Below are positions 16,296 through 23,619 of a stretch of 33,128 bases of DNA, in pieces. The DNA is from Oscillospiraceae bacterium (GTDB taxonomy: Bacteria > Bacillota > Clostridia > Oscillospirales > Oscillospiraceae), in the NCBI GenBank assembly GCA_020025345.1, contig JAHHSH010000011.1:1-33128 (forward strand). Reading direction: 5' to 3'. The notes beneath the pieces are model-generated. The model searched no databases. It was not told the origin of the DNA and saw only the letters and a program-made list of their open reading frames with translations. A program made the translations under genes and the position numbers. The stretch's first letter is position 1. Every line of letters begins with the position of its first letter.

Positions 16296-17003
16296 ATGAA
16301 TTTACAGAAAATAGTAGAGCACTTGGGACAGATTGTGCCGTTGGAGAAGTGCGATGCGGGGGAATTCGCCCATTGTAAGGTGAAGATGATGCACAGCACG
16401 CTCTCTTGCTATAGCTTGGAGGACTGGGGTACTGTGTCCGTGCTGGAGGCTAAAGGCATGGGCGGATTGATGCAGCGCAGTTTGCTGGTGATCAATTCCT
16501 TGCATAAAGATATTCCTGTCTTTACGGTGCAGTACATGGCTCTGTGGGGGCGGCATTTGCTGGAGATCAATGTTCTGGACATTATGAAGGACAAAACGAA
16601 TACGGCACATTTTGCAGGACTGCAGGGACTGTTTGAGGCACCGGGACTGAAGAAACAGGAGATGCCTGAGGAGTGGTATACCTCCATGCAGATGCCGGGC
16701 AGCGGCAGAAAAAAAGGAAGCGCTGCGGCGATGGAGCAGTGTATAGAGTCTATGGTGACTGCTTTTGTGAAGGCAGCAAAGAAAGTGCGGCTTACCAGTG
16801 CAGTTGAGAGCCGGTTGCAACGTCAGCGGCGCATGATGGAGCAGCTCTACGATCATGGTGGATTTTCCTATGATGCTTATCGCGTCTGCATGAAGCAGGC
16901 CAAGACCGAGGAGATGTTCAATCGATGGGTTTTCTGCGTAGAAGCCCCAGAGAACGAAAAATCAATTGAGCCACCGTCTGAGCGCGAGACGGAAAACGGT
17001 TAA
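16296..17003 (+). CDS. Hypothetical protein, cytoplasmic
   Basis: A 235-residue protein without signal peptide or membrane helix. It is compact and mixed alpha/beta in the first 120 residues (TVSVLEAKGMGGLMQRSLL, FTVQYMALWGRHLLEINVLDIM). A Lys/Arg-rich helical second half (KKGSAAAMEQC, VESRLQRQRRMMEQLYDHGG) and an acidic, Pro/Glu-rich tail follow. ATG 16296 follows AAAGGAGCG six bases upstream. It is a single-gene unit with its own promoter and terminator, divergent from selA. I do not recognise the family. The first half could be a ligand-binding domain, but no catalytic signature was found. Confidence 0.75.
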   Translation: MNLQKIVEHLGQIVPLEKCDAGEFAHCKVKMMHSTLSCYSLEDWGTVSVLEAKGMGGLMQRSLLVINSLHKDIPVFTVQYMALWGRHLLEINVLDIMKDKTNTAHFAGLQGLFEAPGLKKQEMPEEWYTSMQMPGSGRKKGSAAAMEQCIESMVTAFVKAAKKVRLTSAVESRLQRQRRMMEQLYDHGGFSYDAYRVCMKQAKTEEMFNRWVFCVEAPENEKSIEPPSERETENG

Positions 17004-17010
17004 GATGGTA

Positions 17011-17045
17011 AAAAGGGGACGCCTTTTATGCGTCCTCTTTTTGCG
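17011..17045 (+). terminator. Terminator after the unknown gene
   Basis: A 12-bp stem (17011-17022 with 17030-17041, one G-U) around a short loop is followed by TTT. It starts seven bases after the stop codon. Confidence 0.85.
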
Positions 17046-17185
17046 ACATAAGAGTTGATATATAAACAATTAAACATATTTTTTTGAAAAAATGTATAGA
17101 TTTTATTGGTAAATTAATGTATAATGAAAATAGGTATAAATATATGAAATATAATTTTGTGAAAAAAGCTGAGGGAGATTGGTGA

Positions 17186-17824
17186 ATGGAAAAGCAAAAA
17201 CCCCAGGATATAGTTTATGAGTATATTAAAGGCCAGATTGCCAGTAAGGCGATGTTCCCGGGCAATCGAATCATAGAGGATGACATCGTTAAAGAAACGG
17301 GCGTCAGCCGCACGTCGATTCGTCCGGCACTGATGCGACTAAAATATGAGGGAATGGTGGAGATGGTTCCCCACCGTGGCACGTTTGTGGCAAAACCCAG
17401 TGAGGCAGATCTGCGTCAGGTGTATCGGATGCGGCGTGTGCTGGAGAGCGGTGCGTTGGAGGAGGCCATCGAAAAGCGCACGGAGAAGCATCTGCGGGCG
17501 TTGGAAGAAAACCTGAAGGCGCAAGAGTTGCTCAGTGAAAACTACAGCCGTCAGGCGTATGTGGAGCTGAATCACCAGTTTCACTGGATCATCGTGGAAG
17601 CCACAGATAATATTTATTATGAAAAGTATCTTAACGAGATCTACAACCGGGCTGGCACATTTTTGATTTTCTATGACAGCTCCGTTGAAAATAATTCCAT
17701 GACAAGTCACCGCAAAATCTATGAAGCGCTGCGTGACAGGGATTTGCAAAAGGGCCTTGAGGGAATCGAGGAAGATATTGAAATAGCGCTGGCAGATTTG
17801 GCGAGAGCAGATTTGCGGAGTTGA
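17186..17824 (+). CDS. GntR family regulator with FCD effector domain (copy 1)
   Basis: A 212-residue regulator. The N-terminal winged helix (residues 1-72) includes VYEYIKGQIASKAMFPGNRI and the recognition helix TGVSRTSIRPALMRL, and ends in a beta-hairpin with VPHRGTFVAKPSE. The C-terminal all-helical FCD domain (about 75-205) has the metal/ligand-site pattern RRVLESGALEEAI, LNHQFHWIIVEA and SHRKIYEALRDRD. FCD-type GntR proteins usually sense small organic acids or amino-acid derivatives. A paralogue of equal length is encoded at 18895, with a DMT permease between them. TATAAT at 17120-17125 is a likely -10, but no clear -35 was found. It is a candidate reader of the TTGTATACAA sites. Confidence 0.92.
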   Translation: MEKQKPQDIVYEYIKGQIASKAMFPGNRIIEDDIVKETGVSRTSIRPALMRLKYEGMVEMVPHRGTFVAKPSEADLRQVYRMRRVLESGALEEAIEKRTEKHLRALEENLKAQELLSENYSRQAYVELNHQFHWIIVEATDNIYYEKYLNEIYNRAGTFLIFYDSSVENNSMTSHRKIYEALRDRDLQKGLEGIEEDIEIALADLARADLRS

Positions 17825-17842
17825 TACATGGCCGTTAGACCC

Positions 17843-18766
17843 TTATGCTGGCGATTGCTTCTTTTGAAAAGCGGGCATTTGTACATAGAGAATGGTGGCA
17901 AACATGATAGCACAGCCGGTCCATTCTCTGGGGGTGAGTGTTTCATGAAGAATGAGCACACCGCCGATAGAACTAAAGACGGCCTCCATACTCATGAGGA
18001 GTGCAGCCATTGAGGCTGAGGTGAAGCGCTGGGCATAGATTTGGATCGTGTAGGTGACACCTACGCCCAACACGCCGGCAAACAGGAGCGGCAATAGGCA
18101 GGCGGATAGATCTTGCCACATCATAGTTTCGGTGGCGAGTCCGATGATACCGGACAGTGTACCGGTAAAGAGAAACTCCACGATGATAAAACGCAGACCG
18201 TCGACATGGATGGAGTAGTGACTCCACAGAAGAATGTGGGAGGCAAAGCAGATAGTGCTTCCTACAACAGCTAAATCACCGGGACTCATCGTAGAGGAGT
18301 CTGCCATACAGAGAAGATAGAGTCCTACCATCGCCATAGCGATCCCAACCCAGATGCGGTGGGAAGCCTTTTTTCGGAAAATGAGAAAATCCAACAGGGG
18401 AACAATGGCAATATAGGCCGAAGAGATAAAACCGGCCCGCGCTGCATCGGTAGTGTGCAATCCGATTTGCACCAGGACGGCTCCGCCCCAGTTACAGAGG
18501 CTGGCAGTCAGAGCGGCTGCGAAAAAGCGCTTTCCGTGCCATTGCTTGATCCCGGCGGAAACAGTGAGAGATTCTGCCAAACTGCTGTGTTTTTTGAGAT
18601 AGAGAAACAGGGGAAGCAGAGATAAAACACCGATATAATAGCGCAAAGAAATAAAAGTGAAGGCACCCATATGTGATGAGGCCTGCTTTTGAAAGATAAA
18701 ATTCATACCCCAGAGTGCGGCGCATAGCAGCAGTGCTGCGTTTGCCAGGAGTTCTTTTCGACGCAA
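17843..18766 (-). CDS. DMT superfamily (EamA-type) permease
   Basis: A 307-residue protein with ten hydrophobic helices arranged as two EamA repeats. The first repeat opens ALLLCAALWGMNFIFQKQASSHM and the second SPGDLAVVGSTICFASHILLWSHYSI; each contains the typical short helix-break motifs of drug/metabolite transporters. Members export amino acids or metabolites. The start is uncertain: TTG at 18766, nine bases after GAAAGGG, is preferred over TTG at 18775, which touches that site. It is convergent with GntR copy 1 (18-base gap) and divergent from GntR copy 2, so one of these may control it. The substrate is unknown. Confidence 0.88.
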   Translation of the reverse strand: MRRKELLANAALLLCAALWGMNFIFQKQASSHMGAFTFISLRYYIGVLSLLPLFLYLKKHSSLAESLTVSAGIKQWHGKRFFAAALTASLCNWGGAVLVQIGLHTTDAARAGFISSAYIAIVPLLDFLIFRKKASHRIWVGIAMAMVGLYLLCMADSSTMSPGDLAVVGSTICFASHILLWSHYSIHVDGLRFIIVEFLFTGTLSGIIGLATETMMWQDLSACLLPLLFAGVLGVGVTYTIQIYAQRFTSASMAALLMSMEAVFSSIGGVLILHETLTPREWTGCAIMFATILYVQMPAFQKKQSPA

Positions 18767-18894
18767 AAAAATCAACCCTTTCAGATGCCGGATTAGCCGT
18801 ACTAAAAATTTTGACAGATAGGGAAAACTTGCAATTTACGTTAGGGCTTCCTAATGGGATACAGATTGAGAATGTGTAAACAGAGGTATAAAGG

Positions 18895-19533
18895 ATGAAA
18901 AAGGAAAAACCAGTAGATGTGGTTTATAACTATATAAAAAACCAAATTGTTACAAAGGCGATGTATCCAGGAACCCGAATTGTGGAAGAGGATATTGTTA
19001 ATGAAATCGGTGTTAGCCGCACACCTGTTCGCACAGCCCTTTTGCGTCTGAGCTATGAGGGATTGGTAGAACAGCAGCCAAACCGAGGAGCTGTGGTAGC
19101 AAAACCATCGGAAGAGGACTTATATCAGGCTTATGAGGTGCGTTTTGCGTTGGAAAAGGAAGCCTTTCGTCTGGCGATTCACCGCCGCACAGAGGAAGAT
19201 CTGCAGATGATGGAGGAGAACCTAAAGAAACAAGAAGCGCTACTGCAGAACTTTAATATAACAGAATATGTGGCGGTGAATAGAGAATTTCACAGTATTA
19301 TCGCCAAGGCAGCTAAGAATTGCTATTATGAAAAATTCCTCAATGAGATTTACAACAAAGTGAGTACCTATCTGTTGTTCTGGGATACATCCGTAAGTAA
19401 TTCCATCTCGCTGGAAGCGCACCGCCGTATCTATGAGGCGATGCGGGACAGAGACGAAGGCAGAGGAATAAAGGCGCTGATGGAGGACGTCGGCCAGTCA
19501 GAAGATGTTGTGAGCCGGAAACATATGGATTGA
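18895..19533 (+). CDS. GntR family regulator with FCD effector domain (copy 2)
   Basis: A 212-residue paralogue of the regulator at 17186, similar over its whole length. The helix-turn-helix reads DIVNEIGVSRTPVRTALLRLSYEGLV, and the hairpin tip PNRGAVVAKPSEED. The FCD domain carries RFALEKEAFRLAI, VNREFHSIIAKAA and EAHRRIYEAMRDRDEG. The recognition helix differs at several positions from copy 1 (RTPVRTAL versus RTSIRPAL), so the two may bind related but different sites or form a heteromeric pair. It ends in front of a strong terminator and is followed by the racemase/ald intergenic region that carries two TTGTATACAA sites. It is therefore the nearest candidate regulator. TTGACA at 18811-18816 may be its -35. 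Confidence 0.92.
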   Translation: MKKEKPVDVVYNYIKNQIVTKAMYPGTRIVEEDIVNEIGVSRTPVRTALLRLSYEGLVEQQPNRGAVVAKPSEEDLYQAYEVRFALEKEAFRLAIHRRTEEDLQMMEENLKKQEALLQNFNITEYVAVNREFHSIIAKAAKNCYYEKFLNEIYNKVSTYLLFWDTSVSNSISLEAHRRIYEAMRDRDEGRGIKALMEDVGQSEDVVSRKHMD

Positions 19534-19570
19534 GACATCCTTTAATAGAATATATGCAGGATAAAAGAAA

Positions 19571-19605
19571 AGAGAGTTGCACGGATCCGTGCAACTCTCT
19601 TTTTT
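19571..19605. terminator. Bidirectional terminator between GntR copy 2 and the racemase-family gene
   Basis: A perfect 30-base palindrome (13 bp arms around a GATC centre, 19571-19600) is followed by T5 on the plus strand and preceded by an A-rich run that gives T-rich sequence on the minus strand. Confidence 0.93.
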
Positions 19606-19648
19606 CGCATTTTAAGAAAAGAAGTCGGATCCCGATGTTTTATTGAGA

Positions 19649-20374
19649 TTATTCGTACAGATTAAGAATCGACCAGCTCATGGCCATATGACCGATCATA
19701 GAATTAAAATCGAAAACGGGGATATCCAATTCCTGGCGGATGCGACGGGCGAAGGGAGGCAGATCTGTACACTCCAAAACAATGGCACCGATCTCAGGAT
19801 GTTCTTGGATGCTGCGCCGAGCTACAGATAAAATCTCCTCGGTTACTTTTTCCATATCGAAAGGTGCATCGGGATTGTCGAAAATTTTGCTCCACTCCTT
19901 GGCGTTTTCCAAACCAAGGACAAAGACATTCATATCATCGGTGACACCGCAGTTGTGCAGATGCTCCCGAGTCAGAAGTGTACCATTGGCGGTAATAACA
20001 CCTACCGCACGATTTTGGCCTACCAGGGCCTGCACAAAAGGAATTTGAAGCAGAGAGGAAGTAAATACGGGAACATTGACAGCGTCGGCCAATGCTTTTT
20101 GGAAAATAGCGTTAAAACCACAACTGGTTGCAATGGCTTGAATACCATCCTCTTCCACCAAACGGCGGGAAATGTCGATCATATCTGCCAACAGCTTCTG
20201 GCTGGGGTGCACGATCACTGTTTCTGTGTTAGCACCTTTTACTTCCACGAGTTTTACGGGGAAAGGGTAGGATGCGGGATTAGTGCTGTTCCCTGGCAGC
20301 GTCTCTAATTGCAGCAGACCTTGAGGAACGTGGCCGGATTCCCAGCGTAAAATTGCGATTTTCGGCTTGTTCAT
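19649..20374 (-). CDS. Aspartate/glutamate racemase family protein
   Basis: A 241-residue protein of the two-cysteine Asp/Glu/hydantoin racemase fold. The catalytic cysteines are Cys85 in IQAIATSCGFNA and Cys202 in GAIVLECTDLPPF. The strand AVGVITANGTLL between the halves is also typical. Enzymes of this family move a proton at the alpha carbon of amino acids without cofactor; the substrate here is unknown. ATG 20374 follows GGAAGGA; an upstream in-frame ATG lies inside the promoter. It is divergent from ald over a 307-base region with two copies of the same operator palindrome, which suggests co-regulation and a role in supplying an amino acid isomer to fermentation. Confidence 0.85.
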   Translation of the reverse strand: MNKPKIAILRWESGHVPQGLLQLETLPGNSTNPASYPFPVKLVEVKGANTETVIVHPSQKLLADMIDISRRLVEEDGIQAIATSCGFNAIFQKALADAVNVPVFTSSLLQIPFVQALVGQNRAVGVITANGTLLTREHLHNCGVTDDMNVFVLGLENAKEWSKIFDNPDAPFDMEKVTEEILSVARRSIQEHPEIGAIVLECTDLPPFARRIRQELDIPVFDFNSMIGHMAMSWSILNLYE

Positions 20375-20464
20375 ATGAGTCCTTCCTCCATTTCGTTTAT
20401 ATAGTGAGTAGGCAAAGTGCACTACAAATATATGGAGATGGGTGAGAAATGCTCTTGTATTTTC

Positions 20465-20493
20465 ATCATGCGTCATATTTCGCTTAAAGTCAA
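20465..20493 (-). promoter_or_regulatory. Promoter of the racemase-family gene
   Basis: On the minus strand TTGACT (20488-20493) and CATGAT (20465-20470) are spaced by 17 bp. The predicted start is near 20458. The palindrome at 20519-20530 is centred about 66 bases upstream of it, which is a position more usual for activation than for repression. Confidence 0.6.
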
Positions 20494-20518
20494 CACAGAA
20501 ACAAGTTATTGTGACAAG

Positions 20519-20530
20519 ATTGTATACAAT
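20519..20530. promoter_or_regulatory. ATTGTATACAAT operator upstream of the racemase-family gene
   Basis: A perfect 12-bp palindrome, identical to that at 20611-20622 and sharing its 10-base core with 11996-12005. It lies 92 bases from the second copy in the same divergent intergenic region. Confidence 0.65.
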
Positions 20531-20593
20531 GACGGAAAAAACGGATTTTCTTTGCATTACTAGACAAATTTTGTGATAATTGCTCAAAACGTA

Positions 20594-20622
20594 TTGACAA
20601 CGAAGACTGGATTGTATACAAT
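20594..20622 (+). promoter_or_regulatory. Promoter of ald with overlapping ATTGTATACAAT operator
   Basis: TTGACA (20594-20599) and TACAAT (20617-20622) are spaced by 17 bp. The 12-bp palindrome at 20611-20622 includes the whole -10 box, so a bound protein would block RNA polymerase. The predicted start is near 20629. The leader carries AAAAAGGAGAG ahead of the ATG at 20682. Confidence 0.8.
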
Positions 20623-20681
20623 TGCGAGCATAAACAGAACAACTAATTTATGTATTACTTACAAAAAAGGAGAGAAACAAA

Positions 20682-21800
20682 ATGGTAATTGGCGTTTTAA
20701 AGGAAATCAAGCCCAATGAGTATCGCGTAGCTGCTGTTCCTGCAACAGTTAAGGAACTGATTCGCCATGGACACACGGTATACGTGGAGACTGGCGCCGG
20801 TGTGGGCAGCGGTTTTAGTGATGCCGAGTATGAAGCTGTCGGCGCAGTAATTGCCAATACTGATACTGTTTGGGAGAAGGCGGACTTGTACTATAAGGTT
20901 AAGGAACTGTTCCCTGAGGAGTTTAAGTGGATGAGAGAGGACAAGATTCTCTTCACCTATATTCACTCCAATGCTCATCCTGAAGAGACGGACGTACTGC
21001 TGAATAGCCACGTTTCTGCGGTTGCTTACGAGGATGTGCAGGATGAGAACGGTCGTTTCCCTCTGCTGCGGCCCATGAGTGAGCTGGCCGGTAAGGGCGG
21101 CTTCTTGGCAGCGCTGCACTATGCACAGGCAGTTAACGGTGGTCCCGGTAAGCTGCTGGCTAATGTGTGCGGCGTGGAAACCCCTATTTTTACCATGCTG
21201 GGCTGCGGCAATGTAGGCTTGGGTGCTGCGGAACTGGCTGCCGCCTTGGGCAATGAGGTTCGTATTCTGGATGTCAACATGAACACCATGCTGGAGGCCA
21301 AGAAAACCATGCCCAATAACGTGACCTTCATGATCTCCAACCGTGCCAATCTGGAAAAGTGCCTGCGCGAAACGGATGTACTCATCAACGGCATCCAGTG
21401 GGCAAAAGATCGCAAGGATCACATTGTGTATCGTGAGGATCTGAAGCTGATGAAGCCCGGTGCACTGGTGATTGATGTGGCCTGTGATGACAATGGTGCG
21501 GTGGAAACCTGCCGCTCTACGACCCATGATGATCCTGTCTACTTTGAAGAGGGGATTATGCACTACTGTGTGGACAATATTCCCTCTGCTTTTTCCCAGA
21601 CTGCTTCTGTAACGCTGGCTAATGCAACACTTCCCTATGCGCTGCAGATGGCGGATAAGGGATTCAAAAAGGCCATTGAGGACAACCGACTGCTCCGTCT
21701 GGGCATGACCTGCTATGGCGGTAAGCTGACACTGAAGGAGACAGCTTTGAAGCAGAATCGTGAGTGGACTGATGCAGACGAATTGATCAAGACGTGGTAA
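20682..21800 (+). CDS. ald: Alanine dehydrogenase
   Basis: A 372-residue member of the alanine dehydrogenase / transhydrogenase alpha family. It keeps the catalytic set known from the family: Arg in EYRVAAVPA (residue 15), Lys in YYKVKE (about 72-74), His in FTYIHSNAHPEE (about 94), Asp in VIDVACDDNGAVET, and Asn in VDNIPSAFSQTAS. The Rossmann motif is GCGNVGLGAAE, and an Asp after the second strand (RILDVN) favours NAD. It oxidises L-alanine to pyruvate and ammonia, giving NADH, the classic donor half of the alanine-glycine Stickland pair. Several loops differ from the Bacillus enzyme (for example GIQWAKDRKDH), so another small amino acid is possible. It is followed by an antiporter gene. 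Confidence 0.88.
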   Translation: MVIGVLKEIKPNEYRVAAVPATVKELIRHGHTVYVETGAGVGSGFSDAEYEAVGAVIANTDTVWEKADLYYKVKELFPEEFKWMREDKILFTYIHSNAHPEETDVLLNSHVSAVAYEDVQDENGRFPLLRPMSELAGKGGFLAALHYAQAVNGGPGKLLANVCGVETPIFTMLGCGNVGLGAAELAAALGNEVRILDVNMNTMLEAKKTMPNNVTFMISNRANLEKCLRETDVLINGIQWAKDRKDHIVYREDLKLMKPGALVIDVACDDNGAVETCRSTTHDDPVYFEEGIMHYCVDNIPSAFSQTASVTLANATLPYALQMADKGFKKAIEDNRLLRLGMTCYGGKLTLKETALKQNREWTDADELIKTW

Positions 21801-21844
21801 ACGTTCCTTTTCCCAGAGATAAGACTCAAATTTGGTAAAGCTCT

Positions 21845-21889
21845 GACTTCCCGCCGGCGCGAAAAATCGCTGCGAAGCGGCGGGAGGTC
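21845..21889 (+). other. Hairpin without U-tract between ald and the antiporter gene
   Basis: A 12-bp stem (21845-21856 with 21878-21889, one G-U) lies 44 bases after the ald stop. No T run follows, so it is more likely a transcript-stabilising or processing hairpin than a terminator. Confidence 0.6.
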
Positions 21890-21898
21890 GGAACTTGG

Positions 21899-21997
21899 CA
21901 ACCATTTACGACGATCATATATTTTATCGTAAGCGCAGAAAGACAACCATTTACGACTATCATACATCTTATCGCAAGCGCAGAAAGACAACCATTT
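21899..21997. repeat. 45-bp direct tandem repeat, two copies plus a partial third
   Basis: Copies begin at 21899, 21944 and 21989, each opening CAACCATTTA. The first two run the full 45 bases with about five differences. The third stops matching after about ten bases. Each full copy holds an arm pair of the type ACGAT...ATCGT (perfect in copy 1, 21911-21930). The repeat ends about 15 bases before the ribosome site of the antiporter gene. Confidence 0.9.
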
Positions 21998-22028
21998 ATA
22001 GCCCTGACATATTTTGAGGAGGTAAATC

Positions 22029-23438
22029 ATGGATCATTATGGTATCCTATCCTTGGCACCTGCTTTGGTAGCAGTTGTTTTGGCTTTTATTACGAAGGAA
22101 GCTCTGTTTTCTATCCTGGTTGGTGTGCTGGTTGGTGTGCTGATCACTGGACAGAATTTGCTGTTTGGTTTTTCCGGTATTATTCAGAGTGCTCTGGGTA
22201 ATGCGGATTTCATCTGGGTTGTTGCCATCGAAGTGTTCATCGGTATCATGGTGGCTTTCTTTCAAAAGTCCGGTGCCATTGATGCTGTTGCAAGCAAATT
22301 AAATGAAAAGCTGCATATCACGGCCAAGCTGGCACAGATTCTGGCCGCTGCATTGGGACTGTTTGTCTGGTTCTCCGACTACTTCTCCCCGTTGTTTGTT
22401 GGTAACGTGATGCGTCCTATCACCGATAAAGCTAAGGTTTCTCGTGAGAAGCTGGCTTGGCTGTGCGACTGCACGTCCGCACCTGTCTGCATTACACTGC
22501 CCTTCACTGCTTGGGGCGTGTACACTGCCGGTTTGCTGGTTGGTATCGGTACTTTTACTGATGCTGCTATGGGCCAGAATGCAGTTATCCACTCCATTCC
22601 TTTCCAGCTGTACGGTGTTCTGACCATCGTGATGGTTCTTCTGGTAGTCTTGGGATTCCTGCCTGACTTCGGTCCCATGAAGAAGGCTGAGGAGCGTGCC
22701 CGCACTACTGGTCAGGTTTACGCTGAGGGAGATACCCCTATGCTGTCCCGGGAGCTGGATAACATCAAGCCGACCAAGGAAGGCTGGAAGCCCAGCATTA
22801 TCCTGCACTTTGCTATCCCTGCGATTATCGTGATTGCCGTGACCATCGGAACCTATGTGGTTATGGGTGCTGCTAAGACTCTGGAAGCATTCATCGTTGC
22901 GGTTGCTTATCAGGCAGTTCTGCTGCTGTGCCAGCGCGCTTTCACTGTCCGTGAGATGATTTCTACCGCTACAGAGGGCATCAAGTCCGTGACTAGCGCA
23001 ATTTTGATTCTGTCGTTGGCTTACTGCTTGAATGCTATTTCTAAGCAGTTGGGTACTTCTCTGTACGTTGTCAGCATCACTGAGTCTTGGATTACTCCTG
23101 TGACCCTGCTGGCTCTGACCTTCGCTATCTCTGCATTTATGTCCTTCTTCACCGGTACTTCCTGGGGCGTTTATGCTATCATGGTTCCCATCGTAATTCC
23201 TCTGGCATTCAGCATCACTGGCGGCGAGGCTACCAATTTGGTATATGCCACCGTTGCTGCTGTAATGGGCGGTGGCTGCTTCGGCGACCATTGCTCCCCT
23301 CTGTCCGATACGACCATCCTGTCTTCTCTGGGCTCTGGCTCCGACCATGTAGCTCACGTTAAGACCCAGCTGCCTTATGCAATGACCGTGGCAGCGCTTA
23401 CATGCATTGGCTATATCATTATTGGTATGTGCCTGTAA
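22029..23438 (+). CDS. NhaC family Na+/H+ antiporter
   Basis: A 469-residue membrane protein with about 11-12 hydrophobic segments. Family features are the KLAQILAAALGLFVWFSDYFSPLFVG region, SAPVCITLPFTAWGVY, FFTGTSWGVYAIMVPIVIPL and, near the end, GGCFGDHCSPLSDTTILSS. This matches the Na+/H+ antiporter (PF03553-type) family, whose members exchange Na+ for H+ or for carboxylates and amino acids. ATG 22029 follows GAGGAGGTAAATC. It is 228 bases after ald, without a promoter or terminator between them that I can recognise, so co-transcription is likely. It may bring in the amino acid used by Ald or maintain sodium balance. Codons are strongly biased (GCT, GGT, CTG), which suggests high expression. 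Confidence 0.88.
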   Translation: MDHYGILSLAPALVAVVLAFITKEALFSILVGVLVGVLITGQNLLFGFSGIIQSALGNADFIWVVAIEVFIGIMVAFFQKSGAIDAVASKLNEKLHITAKLAQILAAALGLFVWFSDYFSPLFVGNVMRPITDKAKVSREKLAWLCDCTSAPVCITLPFTAWGVYTAGLLVGIGTFTDAAMGQNAVIHSIPFQLYGVLTIVMVLLVVLGFLPDFGPMKKAEERARTTGQVYAEGDTPMLSRELDNIKPTKEGWKPSIILHFAIPAIIVIAVTIGTYVVMGAAKTLEAFIVAVAYQAVLLLCQRAFTVREMISTATEGIKSVTSAILILSLAYCLNAISKQLGTSLYVVSITESWITPVTLLALTFAISAFMSFFTGTSWGVYAIMVPIVIPLAFSITGGEATNLVYATVAAVMGGGCFGDHCSPLSDTTILSSLGSGSDHVAHVKTQLPYAMTVAALTCIGYIIIGMCL

Positions 23439-23487
23439 GCTACGATTTGCGCGTGCTTATTACATGTATGATAAAGGATTAGTAATA

Positions 23488-23576
23488 GGGTGAAGCTGCA
23501 GTCTGTTAGGATGGCAGACCCTCGCTAAACTAAGAATAGCCGCCTTGATGTTATTTCGGCATCGGGCGGCTATTTT
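23488..23576 (+). ncRNA. Structured leader and terminator ahead of the serine-dehydratase-like gene (candidate attenuator)
   Basis: AGGG and CCCT-like ends enclose a hairpin GTCTG (23501-23505) with CAGAC (23515-23519). It is followed by a terminator with a perfect 10-bp stem (23535-23544 with 23565-23574), an inner 4-bp stem and TTTT. The terminator ends 44 bases before the start codon. It may simply end the antiporter transcript, or act as a conditional leader for the next gene. No known riboswitch class was recognised. Confidence 0.45.
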
Positions 23577-23619
23577 CGCTCCAGAGGTGGATACATATAT
23601 TAAAAAGAGGTGGGACTCT

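Noticed and set aside
21899..21997. CRISPR-like array
   Set aside because: The 45-bp units are joined directly without unique spacers, so they are a tandem repeat.
23438..23619. T-box or known riboswitch ahead of the serine-dehydratase-like gene
   Set aside because: No T-box sequence (AGGGTGGNACCGCG) and no other known aptamer core was recognised; only a generic structured leader is reported.
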